In this document: piece by piece, positions 24,943-34,156 of the stretch
How positions within the stretch are numbered: position 1 is the first letter of the stretch
How the letters are laid out: every line of letters begins with the position of its first letter
Assembly: GCF_014930365.1 (NCBI RefSeq)
Contig: NZ_JABXWI010000001.1
Coordinates: forward strand, 1 to 64,000
Length of the DNA: 64,000 nucleotides
Direction: 5' to 3'
Origin: Streptomyces caniscabiei
GTDB taxonomy: Bacteria; Actinomycetota; Actinomycetes; Streptomycetales; Streptomycetaceae
The notes under the pieces: model-generated
Databases searched by the model: none
What the model saw: only the letters and a program-made list of their open reading frames with translations
What the model was told of the DNA's origin: nothing
Translations under genes and position numbers: made by a program

Positions 24943-27348
24943 CTACGAAACCACCGCGGGATCCGCCGACTTGGCCACCCGCTCGGAGTTGCCTTCGTCA
25001 CCCACGGCGATCCCGCGCCGCTTGGACACGTACACCGCGCCGACGATGACGGCGATCGAGGCCACCGCGATGGCGACCCGCAACGCGACGCTCTTGTCCT
25101 CGCCGTAGCTGAACTGGACGACCGCGGGCGCGATGAGCAGCGCGACGAGGTTCATCACCTTCAGCAGCGGGTTGATCGCCGGTCCTGCGGTGTCCTTGAA
25201 CGGGTCGCCGACCGTGTCGCCGATGACGGTCGCGGCATGGGCCTCGCTGCCCTTGCCGCCGTGATGACCGTCCTCGACGAGTTTCTTGGCGTTGTCCCAC
25301 GCGCCACCGGAGTTGGCGAGGAACACCGCCATCAGCGTCCCCGTCCCGATCGCGCCGGCGAGATACGCGCCGAGCGCGCCGACCCCGAGCGTGAACCCGA
25401 TCGCGATGGGCGCCATGACGGCGAGCAGACCAGGCGTGGCTAGCTCCCGCAGGGCGTCCTTGGTGCAGATGTCGACGACCCGGCCGTACTCCGGCTGCTC
25501 GGTGTAGTCCATGATCCCAGGCCGCTCGCGGAACTGCCGCCGCACCTCGTAGACCACCGAACCGGCCGACCGCGCCACCGCGTTGATCGCCAGCCCCGAG
25601 AAGAGGAAGACGACCGCGGCACCCGCGACGAGCCCGACCAGGTTGTTGGGCTGGGAGATGTCCATCATCAGGTTCATGGGCGCGCCTTCGCCGGAGACCT
25701 TCTCGCCGACGTCGTTCGCGGCCGTGAGGATCGCGTCCCGGTACGAGCCGAAGAGCGCGGCGGCCGCGAGGACGGCCGTGGCGATGGCGATGCCCTTGGT
25801 GATGGCCTTGGTGGTGTTGCCGACGGCGTCCAGGTCGGTGAGCACCTGCGCGCCTGCGCCCTCGACGTCGCCGGACATCTCGGCGATGCCCTGCGCGTTG
25901 TCGGAGACCGGTCCGAAGGTGTCCATGGCGACGATGACACCGACCGTGGTGAGCAGGCCGGTGCCGGCCAGCGCCACCGCGAACAGCGCGAGCATGATCG
26001 ACGTACCGCCGAGCAGGAACGCCCCGTAGACACCGAGGCCGATCAACAGGGCGGTGTAGACGGCCGATTCGAGACCGATGGAGATACCGGCGAGGACGAC
26101 GGTGGCCGCGCCGGTCAGCGAACTCTTGCCGATGTCCTTCACGGGACGCCGGGTGGTCTCGGTGAAGTAGCCGGTCAACTGCTGGATCAGCGCGGCCAGC
26201 ACGATGCCGATGGCCACCGCGAGCACCGCGAGGACCCGCGGATCGCCGTCGTGGCCCGCGATCGCCGTGTCCGTGACGCCTTCGAGGTCGGCGTACGAGG
26301 ACGGCAGGTAGGCGTAGACGGCGATGGCGACGAGCACCAGCGAGATCACCGCGGAGATGAAGAAGCCGCGGTTGATGGCGGACATGCCGCTGCGGTCGGT
26401 GCGGCGGGGTGCCACCGCGAAGATGCCGATCATCGCGGTGAGCACGCCGATCGCGGGCACGATCAGCGGGAAGGCCAGGCCGGAGTCGCCGAAGGCCGCC
26501 TTGCCGAGGATCAGCGCGGCGACGAGCGTCACGGCGTACGACTCGAAGAGGTCGGCCGCCATGCCCGCGCAGTCGCCCACGTTGTCGCCCACGTTGTCGG
26601 CGATGGTCGCGGCATTGCGCGGGTCGTCCTCCGGAATGCCCTGCTCGACCTTGCCGACCAGGTCGGCGCCGACGTCGGCGGCCTTGGTGAAGATGCCGCC
26701 GCCCACCCTCATGAACATGGCGATGAGCGCGGCCCCGAGACCGAAGCCCTCCAGCACCTTGGGCGCGTCGGCCGCGTAGACGAGGACCACGCAGGACGCG
26801 CCGAGAAGGCCGAGCCCCACCGTGAACATGCCGACGACGCCGCCGGTGCGAAATGCGATCTTCATCGCCTTGTGCGAGACGGCGGTGAGATCTTTTTCCG
26901 GCTCGCCTTCGGCCGGTGTCGCTTCCCGGGCCGCCGCGGCCACGCGCACATTGCTGCGCACGGCGAGCCACATACCGATATAGCCCGTGGCCGCCGAGAA
27001 CGCCGCGCCGATCAAGAAGAACACCGATCGTCCGGCGCGCTGATTCCAGTCGTCCGCGGGCAGCAGCATGAGCAGGAAGAACACGACGACCGCGAATACG
27101 CCGAGCGTGCGCAACTGCCGTGCCAGATAGGCGTTCGCGCCTTCCTGGATCGCTGTCGCGATCTTCTTCATGCTGTCGGTGCCCTCGCCCGCCGCGAGCA
27201 CCTGGCGCACCAGGACCCCGGCGACGACGAGTGCTGCCACGGCCACGACGCCGATCACCATGACGATGATCCGGTTGTCGTCGGTGAGCACCGCGGCTGC
27301 GAAGTTCGCGGTGTGGTCAAACCTTTGAGGGGTAGAAAGCCCCGCCAT
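24943..27348 (-). CDS. hppA: Proton-translocating membrane pyrophosphatase
   Basis: The product is 801 residues with about 16 membrane helices. The substrate site includes DVGADLVGKVE and DNVGDNVGDCAGMAADL, and the C-terminal DTVGDPFKDTAGP. The position that decides ion dependence reads GNTTKAITKG, with Lys, which marks the K+-independent H+-pumping class. It couples hydrolysis of pyrophosphate to proton export. The start has AAGGAGG seven bases upstream. It is placed next to the bldG operon as in S. coelicolor. Confidence 0.96.
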   Translation of the reverse strand: MAGLSTPQRFDHTANFAAAVLTDDNRIIVMVIGVVAVAALVVAGVLVRQVLAAGEGTDSMKKIATAIQEGANAYLARQLRTLGVFAVVVFFLLMLLPADDWNQRAGRSVFFLIGAAFSAATGYIGMWLAVRSNVRVAAAAREATPAEGEPEKDLTAVSHKAMKIAFRTGGVVGMFTVGLGLLGASCVVLVYAADAPKVLEGFGLGAALIAMFMRVGGGIFTKAADVGADLVGKVEQGIPEDDPRNAATIADNVGDNVGDCAGMAADLFESYAVTLVAALILGKAAFGDSGLAFPLIVPAIGVLTAMIGIFAVAPRRTDRSGMSAINRGFFISAVISLVLVAIAVYAYLPSSYADLEGVTDTAIAGHDGDPRVLAVLAVAIGIVLAALIQQLTGYFTETTRRPVKDIGKSSLTGAATVVLAGISIGLESAVYTALLIGLGVYGAFLLGGTSIMLALFAVALAGTGLLTTVGVIVAMDTFGPVSDNAQGIAEMSGDVEGAGAQVLTDLDAVGNTTKAITKGIAIATAVLAAAALFGSYRDAILTAANDVGEKVSGEGAPMNLMMDISQPNNLVGLVAGAAVVFLFSGLAINAVARSAGSVVYEVRRQFRERPGIMDYTEQPEYGRVVDICTKDALRELATPGLLAVMAPIAIGFTLGVGALGAYLAGAIGTGTLMAVFLANSGGAWDNAKKLVEDGHHGGKGSEAHAATVIGDTVGDPFKDTAGPAINPLLKVMNLVALLIAPAVVQFSYGEDKSVALRVAIAVASIAVIVGAVYVSKRRGIAVGDEGNSERVAKSADPAVVS

Positions 27349-27677
27349 TCGTCCTCCTTGACGCTTGGGCTGAGCTCAAGATGTGGACGGATTGTAGGGA
27401 GGTGCACCTGATCAAAACAGTGCACGGGAAACGGAATTGGCCTTCACATGCTCTTCAGCAAATGATCCGGACCCGCCCACGTTACTCGAAAGAAGTAACG
27501 CCTCAAAGGCATTGACACTTGATCAATTATCAGGCGAATGATCGTGAATTCCTTCACGAATTCCGGTGTTCCGATGAACGGTGATCAGAATAGATGCCGG
27601 GAAAACACGAAGGACCCTGCTCAGCAGGGTCCTCCGCGGTACTACTTGAAGTTGTCAGGATGAACGAGCGGGGACGA
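27349..27677. promoter_or_regulatory. Gene-free interval between hppA and the anti-sigma gene
   Basis: The 329 bases hold the leftward hppA promoter and the end of the bldG operon. The interval is clearly less GC-rich than its surroundings. Small palindromes are GTTACT/AGTAAC (27481-27499) and TCGTGAA/TTCACGA (27542-27559), possible operators for hppA. A terminator lies at 27611-27633. No convincing open frame is seen. Confidence 0.55.
27611..27633 (-). terminator. Rho-independent terminator of the bldG operon
   Basis: AGGACCCTGCT at 27611-27621 and AGCAGGGTCCT at 27623-27633 form a nearly loopless 11-base palindrome. On the leftward transcript it is followed by TTCGTGTTTT, giving the T-rich tail of an intrinsic terminator about 45 bases past the anti-sigma gene stop. 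Confidence 0.8.
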
Positions 27678-28103
27678 TCAGGGCACGACCGCGACCGACG
27701 GTGTCGTCGGCCAGGTCATGCGGATCAGCCCGCCGTTCTCGCCGACGGTGACCTCCACGTCGTCGACGAGGCCGCTGATGACCGCGAGGCCCATGTCGTC
27801 CTCCTCGACCTCGGCGTCCGCGTTCCCCGATGAAGGGTCACCGGGCACGGCGTGCGGCGCCTCGTCGCCCACCTCGATGGAGAACTGCTTCTCCTCCTCG
27901 ATCAGCGACACCCGCACCGGCGCCGAGATACCGCTGCTCTGATGCAGTCCGACGGCACGGGTGCACGCCTCGCCGACGGCCAACCTGACCTCGTCGAGGA
28001 CGGCCTCGTCCACTCCGGCCCTGCGCGCCACCGCTGCCGCCACCAGCCGGGCGGTCCTGACGTGCTCGGGCAGCGCGCTGAAGCGGAGTTCAACGGTGGC
28101 CAT
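27678..28103 (-). CDS. Anti-sigma factor, RsbW-like ATPase (BldG partner)
   Basis: The product is 141 residues with the GHKL/HATPase fold: LDEVRLAVGEACTRAV (N box) and MGLAVISGLVDDV (G box). These proteins bind and may phosphorylate an STAS anti-anti-sigma partner or hold a sigma factor. The gene follows bldG by about 107 bases on the same strand, the arrangement of bldG and SCO3548 in S. coelicolor. The start has GAGGGGG upstream, and an intrinsic terminator follows. Confidence 0.88.
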   Translation of the reverse strand: MATVELRFSALPEHVRTARLVAAAVARRAGVDEAVLDEVRLAVGEACTRAVGLHQSSGISAPVRVSLIEEEKQFSIEVGDEAPHAVPGDPSSGNADAEVEEDDMGLAVISGLVDDVEVTVGENGGLIRMTWPTTPSVAVVP

Positions 28104-28210
28104 GCATCCCCCTCGGAACTACGGGCGTGCTGTCGGAAGGCCGGGCCGCGCGGACCCGGTCCTCCTCACTCGTCTGTGGCCGTCCGGGCACGGGGCCCGG
28201 ACGGACGTGA

Positions 28211-28552
28211 TCAGTCAGTGGCCGCCACCGCTTCGTCGACCGAGGTGTGGATGGGGAACACCTTGGTCAGACCGGTGATGCGGAAGATCTTCAAAATCCG
28301 CTCCTGGTTGCACACCAGGCGCAGCGAGCCCTCATGGGCCCGTACTCGCTTCAGGCCGCCCACCAGTACGCCGAGCCCGGTGGAGTCGAGGAAGTCGACG
28401 CCCTCCATGTCGACGACGAGGTGGAAACTCCCGTCGTTGACCAGCTCGACCAGCTGCTCACGCAGCTTGGGCGCGGTATAAACGTCGATTTCGCCACCGA
28501 CCTCGACGACCGTACGATCGCCGACGGTACGGGTCGACAGGGACAGGTCCAC
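28211..28552 (-). CDS. bldG: Anti-anti-sigma factor BldG
   Basis: The product is 113 residues of STAS domain. The GTG start (28552) follows GGAGGATCC. The phosphorylation site is the serine in [14 protein letters not shown], near residue 57. The sequence is close to the S. coelicolor BldG I recall ([20 protein letters not shown] start). BldG controls sigma factors of development and stress by releasing them from anti-sigma factors, and is needed for aerial growth and antibiotic production. It is co-transcribed with the anti-sigma gene and divergent from the helicase. Confidence 0.95.
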   Translation of the reverse strand: MDLSLSTRTVGDRTVVEVGGEIDVYTAPKLREQLVELVNDGSFHLVVDMEGVDFLDSTGLGVLVGGLKRVRAHEGSLRLVCNQERILKIFRITGLTKVFPIHTSVDEAVAATD

Positions 28553-28635
28553 GGATCCTCCAGCACCTTGCTATCGAGCGTTCGCCCCTCGGGACACCTC
28601 GGCTTGAAAGCCCCCGGGACGGTTCGCCAGCCGCG

Positions 28636-31110
28636 ATGGCATTCAATCACTTACCGGCAGGCGTGCACGACGCCTTGGCTCCATTGTCCGTCACGCCGGT
28701 GACACACTCGATGCCGATGGCCAAGAATCACCGATCCGATCGAACCCCGACGGACACCGCCTCCAGCCCCTCGCCGGGCACGGTCCTGGACCGGCTCGCC
28801 TCGGGGCCGAGCCGGGCTTCGCGCATCACTCATACGGAGCATGTGCCCCCACGTGCGGGTCGCCATGCCGTCTGGCCCGACCGGATCCGTCCGGAAGTGG
28901 TCGCCGCCGTACAGGCCGCAGGAATCGAACATCCCTGGGCCCACCAGGCACGCGTCGCCGAGCACGCGCTGGACGGCGAATCGGTCGTCGTCTCGACCGG
29001 CACCGCCTCCGGCAAGTCGCTGGCCTACCTCGTCCCGGTCCTCTCCCGGCTCCTGGACGGCTCCGAGGCCCCCAACGGCCGCGGCGCGACCACCCTCTAC
29101 CTGGCCCCCACCAAGGCCCTCGCGGCGGACCAGTGCCGGGCCGTGAAGGAACTTTCACAACCCCTCGGAAACGCTGTGCGCCCGGCTGTGTACGACGGCG
29201 ACACCCCCGTCGAGGAACGCGAGTGGGTCCGCCAGTACGCCAACTACGTGCTCACCAACCCCGACATGCTGCACCGGGGCATCCTCCCCTCCCACCCCCG
29301 CTGGTCCTCCTTCCTGCGCGCCCTGAAATACGTGGTCATCGACGAGTGCCACACCTACCGCGGCGTCTTCGGCTCCCACGTCGCCCAGGTGCTCCGGCGC
29401 CTGCGCCGCCTGTGCGCCCGCTACGGCGCCGAACCCGTCTTCCTCCTCGCCTCCGCCACCGCCGCCGAGCCCTCGGTCGCCGCCCGCCGCCTCACCGGCG
29501 TCCCGGTCACCGAGGTCGCGGACGACGCCTCACCCCGCGGCGAACTGGTGTTCGCCCTCTGGGAGCCCCCGCTCACCGAGCTGCACGGCGAGAAGGGCGC
29601 GCCGGTACGCCGCACCGCCACCGCCGAGACCGCCGACCTGCTCACCGACCTCACCGTCCAGGGCGTCCGTTCCGTGGCCTTCGTCCGCTCCCGGCGCGGC
29701 GCCGAGCTGATCTCGGTGATCGCCCAGGAACGCCTCGCCGAGGTGGACCGCTCCCTCGCCCGCCGCGTCGCCGCCTACCGCGGCGGCTACCTCCCCGAGG
29801 AACGCCGCGCCCTCGAACGCGCCCTCCACTCCGGCGAACTCCTCGGCCTCGCCGCCACCACCGCCCTCGAACTCGGCGTCGACGTCTCCGGCCTCGACGC
29901 CGTCCTCATCGCCGGATACCCCGGCACCCGCGCCTCCCTGTGGCAGCAGGCCGGCCGCGCCGGACGCGCCGGCCAAGGCGCGCTCGCCGTCCTGATCGCC
30001 CGCGACGACCCGCTGGACACGTTCCTGGTCCACCACCCCGAGGCCCTGTTCGACCGACCGGTGGAATCGACCGTCCTCGACCCCGACAACCCCTACGTCC
30101 TCGCCCCCCACCTCTGCGCCGCCGCCGCGGAACTGCCCCTGACCGACGAGGACCTCGCCCTCTTCGGCCCCGCCTGCGAGGACCTGCTGCCGCAGCTGGA
30201 GGCCGCGAAGCTGCTCCGCCGCCGGGCCAAGGCCTGGCACTGGACCCGCCGCGAACGCGCCGCCGACCTGACCGACATCCGGGGCCAGGGCGGCCGCCCC
30301 GTCCAGGTCGTCGAGACCGGCACCGGCCGGCTCCTCGGCACGGTCGACGCGGGCGCCGCCCACACCACCGTCCACGACGGCGCGGTCCACCTGCACCAGG
30401 GCCGTACGTACCTGGTGCGCGACCTGGACCTGGAGGACTCCGTCGCCCTCGTCGAGCAGGCCGACCCGCCCTATTCGACCGTCGCCCGCGACACCACCTC
30501 CATCTCCGTCCTGGAGACCGACACCGAAGTCCCCTGGGGCGACGGCCGCTTGTGCTACGGCTCCGTCGAAGTCACCAACCAGGTCGTCTCCTTCCTCCGT
30601 CGCCGCCTCATCACCGGCGAGGTGCTCGGCGAGTCCAAACTCGACCTCCCTCCTCGTACGCTGCGCACCCGCGCCGTCTGGTGGACCGTCACCGAGGACC
30701 AGTTGGACGCGGCCCGGATCAACCCCGAGATCCTCGGCGGCGCCCTGCACGCCGCCGAACACGCCTCGATCGGCATGCTGCCCCTCTTCGCGACCTGCGA
30801 CCGCTGGGACATCGGCGGCGTCTCGGTCCCGCTCCACCCGGACACCCTGCTCCCGACGGTCTTCGTCTACGACGGCCACCCGGGCGGCGCGGGCTTCGCC
30901 GAGCGCGCCTTCCACACGGCCCGTGCCTGGCTCACCGCCACCCGCCAGGCCATCGCCTCCTGCGAGTGCGACGCCGGCTGCCCGTCTTGCATCCAGTCCC
31001 CCAAGTGCGGCAACGGCAACGACCCGCTGCACAAACGGGGCGCCGTACGCCTCCTGACCGAACTGCTGCGCACCGCGCCGGCGGCTCCACCGGAGGACCG
31101 GGTGCCGTAG
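28636..31110 (+). CDS. DEAD/DEAH helicase of the MrfA/YprA type
   Basis: The product is 824 residues. The core has STGTASGKS near 120, APTKALAADQ, DECHTYRG near 237, SATAAEP, and motif VI QQAGRAGR. The C-terminal 150 residues are the DUF1998 domain with a four-cysteine zinc site (CECDAGCPSCIQSPKCGNGN). B. subtilis MrfA, with this plan, repairs mitomycin damage. A role in DNA repair is therefore likely. A start at a later ATG (MPMAKNHRS) is possible. It is divergent from bldG as in other Streptomyces. Confidence 0.88.
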   Translation: MAFNHLPAGVHDALAPLSVTPVTHSMPMAKNHRSDRTPTDTASSPSPGTVLDRLASGPSRASRITHTEHVPPRAGRHAVWPDRIRPEVVAAVQAAGIEHPWAHQARVAEHALDGESVVVSTGTASGKSLAYLVPVLSRLLDGSEAPNGRGATTLYLAPTKALAADQCRAVKELSQPLGNAVRPAVYDGDTPVEEREWVRQYANYVLTNPDMLHRGILPSHPRWSSFLRALKYVVIDECHTYRGVFGSHVAQVLRRLRRLCARYGAEPVFLLASATAAEPSVAARRLTGVPVTEVADDASPRGELVFALWEPPLTELHGEKGAPVRRTATAETADLLTDLTVQGVRSVAFVRSRRGAELISVIAQERLAEVDRSLARRVAAYRGGYLPEERRALERALHSGELLGLAATTALELGVDVSGLDAVLIAGYPGTRASLWQQAGRAGRAGQGALAVLIARDDPLDTFLVHHPEALFDRPVESTVLDPDNPYVLAPHLCAAAAELPLTDEDLALFGPACEDLLPQLEAAKLLRRRAKAWHWTRRERAADLTDIRGQGGRPVQVVETGTGRLLGTVDAGAAHTTVHDGAVHLHQGRTYLVRDLDLEDSVALVEQADPPYSTVARDTTSISVLETDTEVPWGDGRLCYGSVEVTNQVVSFLRRRLITGEVLGESKLDLPPRTLRTRAVWWTVTEDQLDAARINPEILGGALHAAEHASIGMLPLFATCDRWDIGGVSVPLHPDTLLPTVFVYDGHPGGAGFAERAFHTARAWLTATRQAIASCECDAGCPSCIQSPKCGNGNDPLHKRGAVRLLTELLRTAPAAPPEDRVP

Positions 31111-31152
31111 GACTCGGGGGTGCGTCGGGGCCGGGGGCCGGAGCGCCGCTCG

Positions 31153-31215
31153 GGGGTGACTCAGAACCCGGGGGTCGGGGTGCCGTAGGGCTCGGGGTGA
31201 CTCAGAACCCGGGGG
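31153..31215. repeat. 22-bp direct repeat after the helicase gene
   Basis: The same 22 bases, beginning GGGGTGACTCAGAACCC, occur at 31153-31174 and 31194-31215. Related GTGCCGTAGG pieces lie between and before them. They fill the space between two convergent genes. Confidence 0.7.
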
Positions 31216-31224
31216 CCGGGCGCC

Positions 31225-31725
31225 TCAGAGCTCGGGGACCTCCCAGATCCGGCGATCGCCGGTCGTGTGTGGCTGATCGCGCAGTTCCCCGCGCCCCTCA
31301 AGGGGTGCACTGGGCGCTTCCCGGTCGGCTGCGGGGCCCGGCGGTCCCGCGCGTGCCCTGGACTCGGCGGTGAACGGGACCGTCCCCGTGGCGGCCGTGA
31401 CGTCCGAGATCTCGCCCTCCACCGCGCAGCGCACCAGTCGGCCGCCCTGGGCCTGAGCCACCCGTTCCGCCGTCGCGCAGGCCCCCTCGGCGCCCTTCAT
31501 CCAGTGGTCGGCGGCCGCGAGGGCGGCGAGATCGGCCGCCGCCTCCGCCTGATGCCGGATCACGACGGCCTGCCCGAAGGCGAGTACGGCGCCGAACACC
31601 GCGCACAGCACCGCGATCGCACCGACCGCCCAGACGGTCGCGGACCCTCTGTCCGCCTCACGCCCACGCCCCAGGACCGAGCGGACGCCCCCGAGCCACC
31701 GGCCGCACCACGAGAACGCGCTCAC
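31225..31725 (-). CDS. TadE/TadG-like secreted protein (Rv3654c type)
   Basis: The product is 166 residues. The GTG start at 31725 overlaps the tadE stop (GTGA). An N-terminal basic stretch precedes GSATVWAVGAIAVLCAVFG, the membrane segment and processing region shared by Flp-associated helper proteins, then RHQAEAAADLAALAAAD, typical of Rv3654c-type proteins. It ends the tad operon and probably assists pilus assembly. The last 30 residues are encoded by a dispersed intergenic repeat, so the natural C terminus may have been extended. Confidence 0.8.
   Translation of the reverse strand: MSAFSWCGRWLGGVRSVLGRGREADRGSATVWAVGAIAVLCAVFGAVLAFGQAVVIRHQAEAAADLAALAAADHWMKGAEGACATAERVAQAQGGRLVRCAVEGEISDVTAATGTVPFTAESRARAGPPGPAADREAPSAPLEGRGELRDQPHTTGDRRIWEVPEL
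31267..31308. repeat. Dispersed Streptomyces intergenic repeat, copy 2
   Basis: GTGTGGCTGATCGCGCAG followed by TTCCCCGCGCCCCTCAAGG is the inverse of the copy at 16136-16177 with only a few changes. It can form the same hairpin. This copy lies inside the 3' end of the Rv3654c-type gene and is translated as part of its tail. Confidence 0.7.
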
Positions 31726-32111
31726 CCGCCCACCTCCCCCACCGTCTCCTCCGCCAGCGCCACAGCGGTGTGGCTGAGGTCGAGGCCCAGTCCGTCCGGC
31801 CCCGGCGCGCGGGCCGAGACCACGACCCGTACGAAGTCGCCCTGCCGTCCCACGCTCACCTCCGCCCCGTCGGGCGCCGTCCTCCGCGCTGCCGCCACGA
31901 CCGCCCCCTGCGGGTCCTGCCGGGCCGCCGCCCGGGCACCGGCTCGAGCGGCGTCCACGACCTGGATCTGCGCGCAGGCGGCCAGCAGGGCCCACACGAG
32001 TGCCGTCGCGAGCAGCAGCATCACCGGCAGGGCCATGGCCGCCTCCGCCGTCACGAACCCGCCGTCGCCACCCAGCGCCCCGCGCAGCCGTCGCGACTCA
32101 CGCCCCGCCAT
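31722..32111 (-). CDS. tadE: TadE-family minor pilin
   Basis: The product is 129 residues. The segment DGGFVTAEAAMALPVMLLL is the TadE pattern: a Glu five residues after the processing point, then a membrane helix. The rest is a small extracytoplasmic domain ending GEVGG. TadE proteins are minor pilins of the Flp/Tad system, processed by a TadV-type peptidase. It overlaps the pilin gene by 14 bases and the next gene by 4. Confidence 0.85.
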   Translation of the reverse strand: MAGRESRRLRGALGGDGGFVTAEAAMALPVMLLLATALVWALLAACAQIQVVDAARAGARAAARQDPQGAVVAAARRTAPDGAEVSVGRQGDFVRVVVSARAPGPDGLGLDLSHTAVALAEETVGEVGG

Positions 32112-32349
32112 TGAGGGCCCGCCCGACGATCTGCTGCAGCTCCGCCTGGACCTGTCCGCTGGTCACCACCTTGTACAGAACCGCGGCGAAGGCCACGGCC
32201 GCGATGATCCCCACCGCGTACTCCGAGGTCACCATCCCCGCGTCCCTCCGCGCCGCCCGTACCCGGCACAGCACGGCCCGCACCACCCGAACCCGCACCG
32301 CTTCCCGCATGGCTTCCACTGCCCGCACCGCCTGTACTGCCTTGTGCAT
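32098..32349 (-). CDS. DUF4244 Flp-type pilin
   Basis: The product is 83 residues, taken from the ATG at 32349. A basic N-terminal part precedes RRDAGMVTSEYAVGIIAAVA, where a Gly-Met processing point and Glu+5 introduce a hydrophobic helix, then a short C terminus (VTSGQVQAELQQIVGRALN). This is the DUF4244 major pilin found between tadC and tadE in actinobacteria (Rv3656c position). It would be polymerised by the TadA-TadB-TadC machine. Confidence 0.85.
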   Translation of the reverse strand: MHKAVQAVRAVEAMREAVRVRVVRAVLCRVRAARRDAGMVTSEYAVGIIAAVAFAAVLYKVVTSGQVQAELQQIVGRALNGGA

Positions 32350-32513
32350 CTCAACCCCCGTGAGGCTCTGTTCCGTTGACCGCTGATGTGTTCGCTGACC
32401 CCTGCTCCGCGCCGTCGGCTGACCGCTGATGTGCCCGATGTCCACTACTCGGCGCCGTCGACCGCTTCGGCCGCCCGGCGGCGCCCGCGCGCCACGCGCC
32501 GCCGTCCACCCCG

Positions 32514-33305
32514 TCACCGCGCTCCTCCTCCCAACAGCCCGTCCGCCAGGCCGATGACCACCGGCAGGACGCCCACCGCGATGAAGGCGGGCAGGAAGCA
32601 CAGCCCCACCGGCGCGGTGACCATCACGGCGGCCCGGCGGGCCCGCTCCGTCGCCGAGCGGCCCCATTCGGCACGGGCCTCGGCGGCCAGGCGGGCGACC
32701 GGTGCGGCGGCCGGCACGCCGGACTCGTCGGCGCGCTCCAGGAGCCGCGCCAGGGCTCGGGCACCGGGCAGCACCGCCAACGAGCGCCATGCTTCGGCGG
32801 GTTCGCCCCCGAGCCGCGCCTCGGCGGCCCCTCTGGCCAGCCGCTCGCCCACCGGACCGCGGAGGGCGTCGCCCACAGCCTGTGCGGCCACCACCGGGCT
32901 CGCCCCGGCCGTGATGCAGGCGGCCAGCAGGTCGGCGGCGAGCGGCAGTTGACGTGCGGCCTCGGCGGCGTCGTACGCCTCGCCCAGGTCCTTGCCCGCC
33001 CGCCGGGCCCTCCGCAGCCACAGCCAGGCCCCGATGCCGGCGGCCGGCCCCACCAGCAGCCCCGCGTACCCGCCGACGAGCACCCACCCGGCGCAGACCG
33101 CCCCGGCGACCGGCAACCATCGCCGAACCGCCCCTTGCGGCAGGAGACGTCGCCGGGACGGCTCGGCGGCGAAAGCGAGCACCGTGGTCAACCGGGCGCG
33201 CAGCCTTCGTCCACGCCGCGCGGTGTCGCACGACCGGACCAGCCACCACAGTCCCGCGATCACGGCGAGGGCCACCCCCAGCCTGTGGACGACATCCCCG
33301 CTCAC
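32514..33305 (-). CDS. tadC: TadC-like type II secretion F-domain protein
   Basis: The product is 263 residues with an N-terminal membrane segment, a paired helix near 65-98, a GspF cytoplasmic domain (LPLAADLLAACITAGASP...ARLLERADESGVP), and a C-terminal membrane pair (APVGLCFLPAFIAVGVLPVVIG). It is an inner-membrane platform protein of the Tad pilus. It overlaps tadB by 4 bases (33302-33305). Confidence 0.87.
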   Translation of the reverse strand: MSGDVVHRLGVALAVIAGLWWLVRSCDTARRGRRLRARLTTVLAFAAEPSRRRLLPQGAVRRWLPVAGAVCAGWVLVGGYAGLLVGPAAGIGAWLWLRRARRAGKDLGEAYDAAEAARQLPLAADLLAACITAGASPVVAAQAVGDALRGPVGERLARGAAEARLGGEPAEAWRSLAVLPGARALARLLERADESGVPAAAPVARLAAEARAEWGRSATERARRAAVMVTAPVGLCFLPAFIAVGVLPVVIGLADGLLGGGAR

Positions 33306-34156
33306 GTCGCCTCAGCTCCCCGGACGATCCGCAGCGCCCACCACAGGCCCGCGCCCTCCAGCACCACGCCGACGAGCAGACAGGCCATCCCCGCCGTGCT
33401 GTGCAGCACCACGTGCAAGGGGTCGGCGCCGAGCGCGGTGCCCAGCAGGAGGCCCAGGACCGGAAGCCCGGCCAGCATCACGGCCGTCGACCGTGCGCCC
33501 GCCAACTGGGCGCGCAGGTCGGCCCGCTGGTCCCGCTCGGCACGCAGGGCGCCCTCCAACCGGTCCAGCCCGGCCGCGAGGCCCGCTCCCCGGTCGACGG
33601 CCACCCGCCAGCATGCGGCGAGCCCCAGCAGCCCCTCCGCGCCCGGCTGCCGTGCCGCGTCCGCGAGGGCGCCGGGCACGTCCCCGCCGAAGCGAGCCGC
33701 CGCCAGCACCACGGCGTGGGTCTCGCCCAGCCCTCCGGAGTCCCGCGCGGCCCGCGTCAACGCCTCGCCCGGCTGCCGCCCGGCCCGCACCTCCCCCGCG
33801 AGCGACGCGCACAGTGTGACCACGGCATCGCCCCGCCGCTCCCGGAGCCGACGCTCCCGCGCCGCCCGCCGCACCCGCCTCAGCAACGGCACTCCGGCCG
33901 CTCCCACGACGAGCGGCAACACCGACGCCCCGAGCACCGCGACCACCAACCCGGCCACCGGCGCCCACCACTCGGCCCCCAGCGTCCGCGCCCGGCCGAC
34001 GACCCGCTTCCAGCGCGGCGGCCCCACCGCTCGGCCACCCGGCAGCAGCGCCCGAGCCCGCCGCACCCCGGCCCCTCGCCCCTCGTCCGACATCCAGGCC
34101 GCGGCCCCGGCACACAGCACGGCCACCACCCCCGAGATCTCCCCGACCCCTGTCAC
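33302..34156 (-). CDS. tadB: TadB-like type II secretion F-domain protein
   Basis: The product is 284 residues. Membrane helices near 8-22 and 68-90 precede the GspF domain (LCASLAGEVRAGRQPGEALTR...CWRVAVDRGAGLAAGL), with a C-terminal membrane pair after 225. It partners TadC as the membrane platform under the TadA ATPase. It overlaps the tadA stop by 4 bases (34153-34156). Confidence 0.87.
   Translation of the reverse strand: MTGVGEISGVVAVLCAGAAAWMSDEGRGAGVRRARALLPGGRAVGPPRWKRVVGRARTLGAEWWAPVAGLVVAVLGASVLPLVVGAAGVPLLRRVRRAARERRLRERRGDAVVTLCASLAGEVRAGRQPGEALTRAARDSGGLGETHAVVLAAARFGGDVPGALADAARQPGAEGLLGLAACWRVAVDRGAGLAAGLDRLEGALRAERDQRADLRAQLAGARSTAVMLAGLPVLGLLLGTALGADPLHVVLHSTAGMACLLVGVVLEGAGLWWALRIVRGAEAT

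Noticed and set aside
27349..27677. Rightward promoter suggested by TTGACA near 27512
   Set aside because: No fitting -10 box was found at the right distance and no rightward gene follows. The sequence may belong to the leftward hppA control region.
31225..31995. Longer reading of the Rv3654c-type protein from 31995
   Set aside because: The upstream part is antisense-like Arg/Gly-rich sequence inside tadE. The GTG at 31725 couples to the tadE stop and starts the expected protein.
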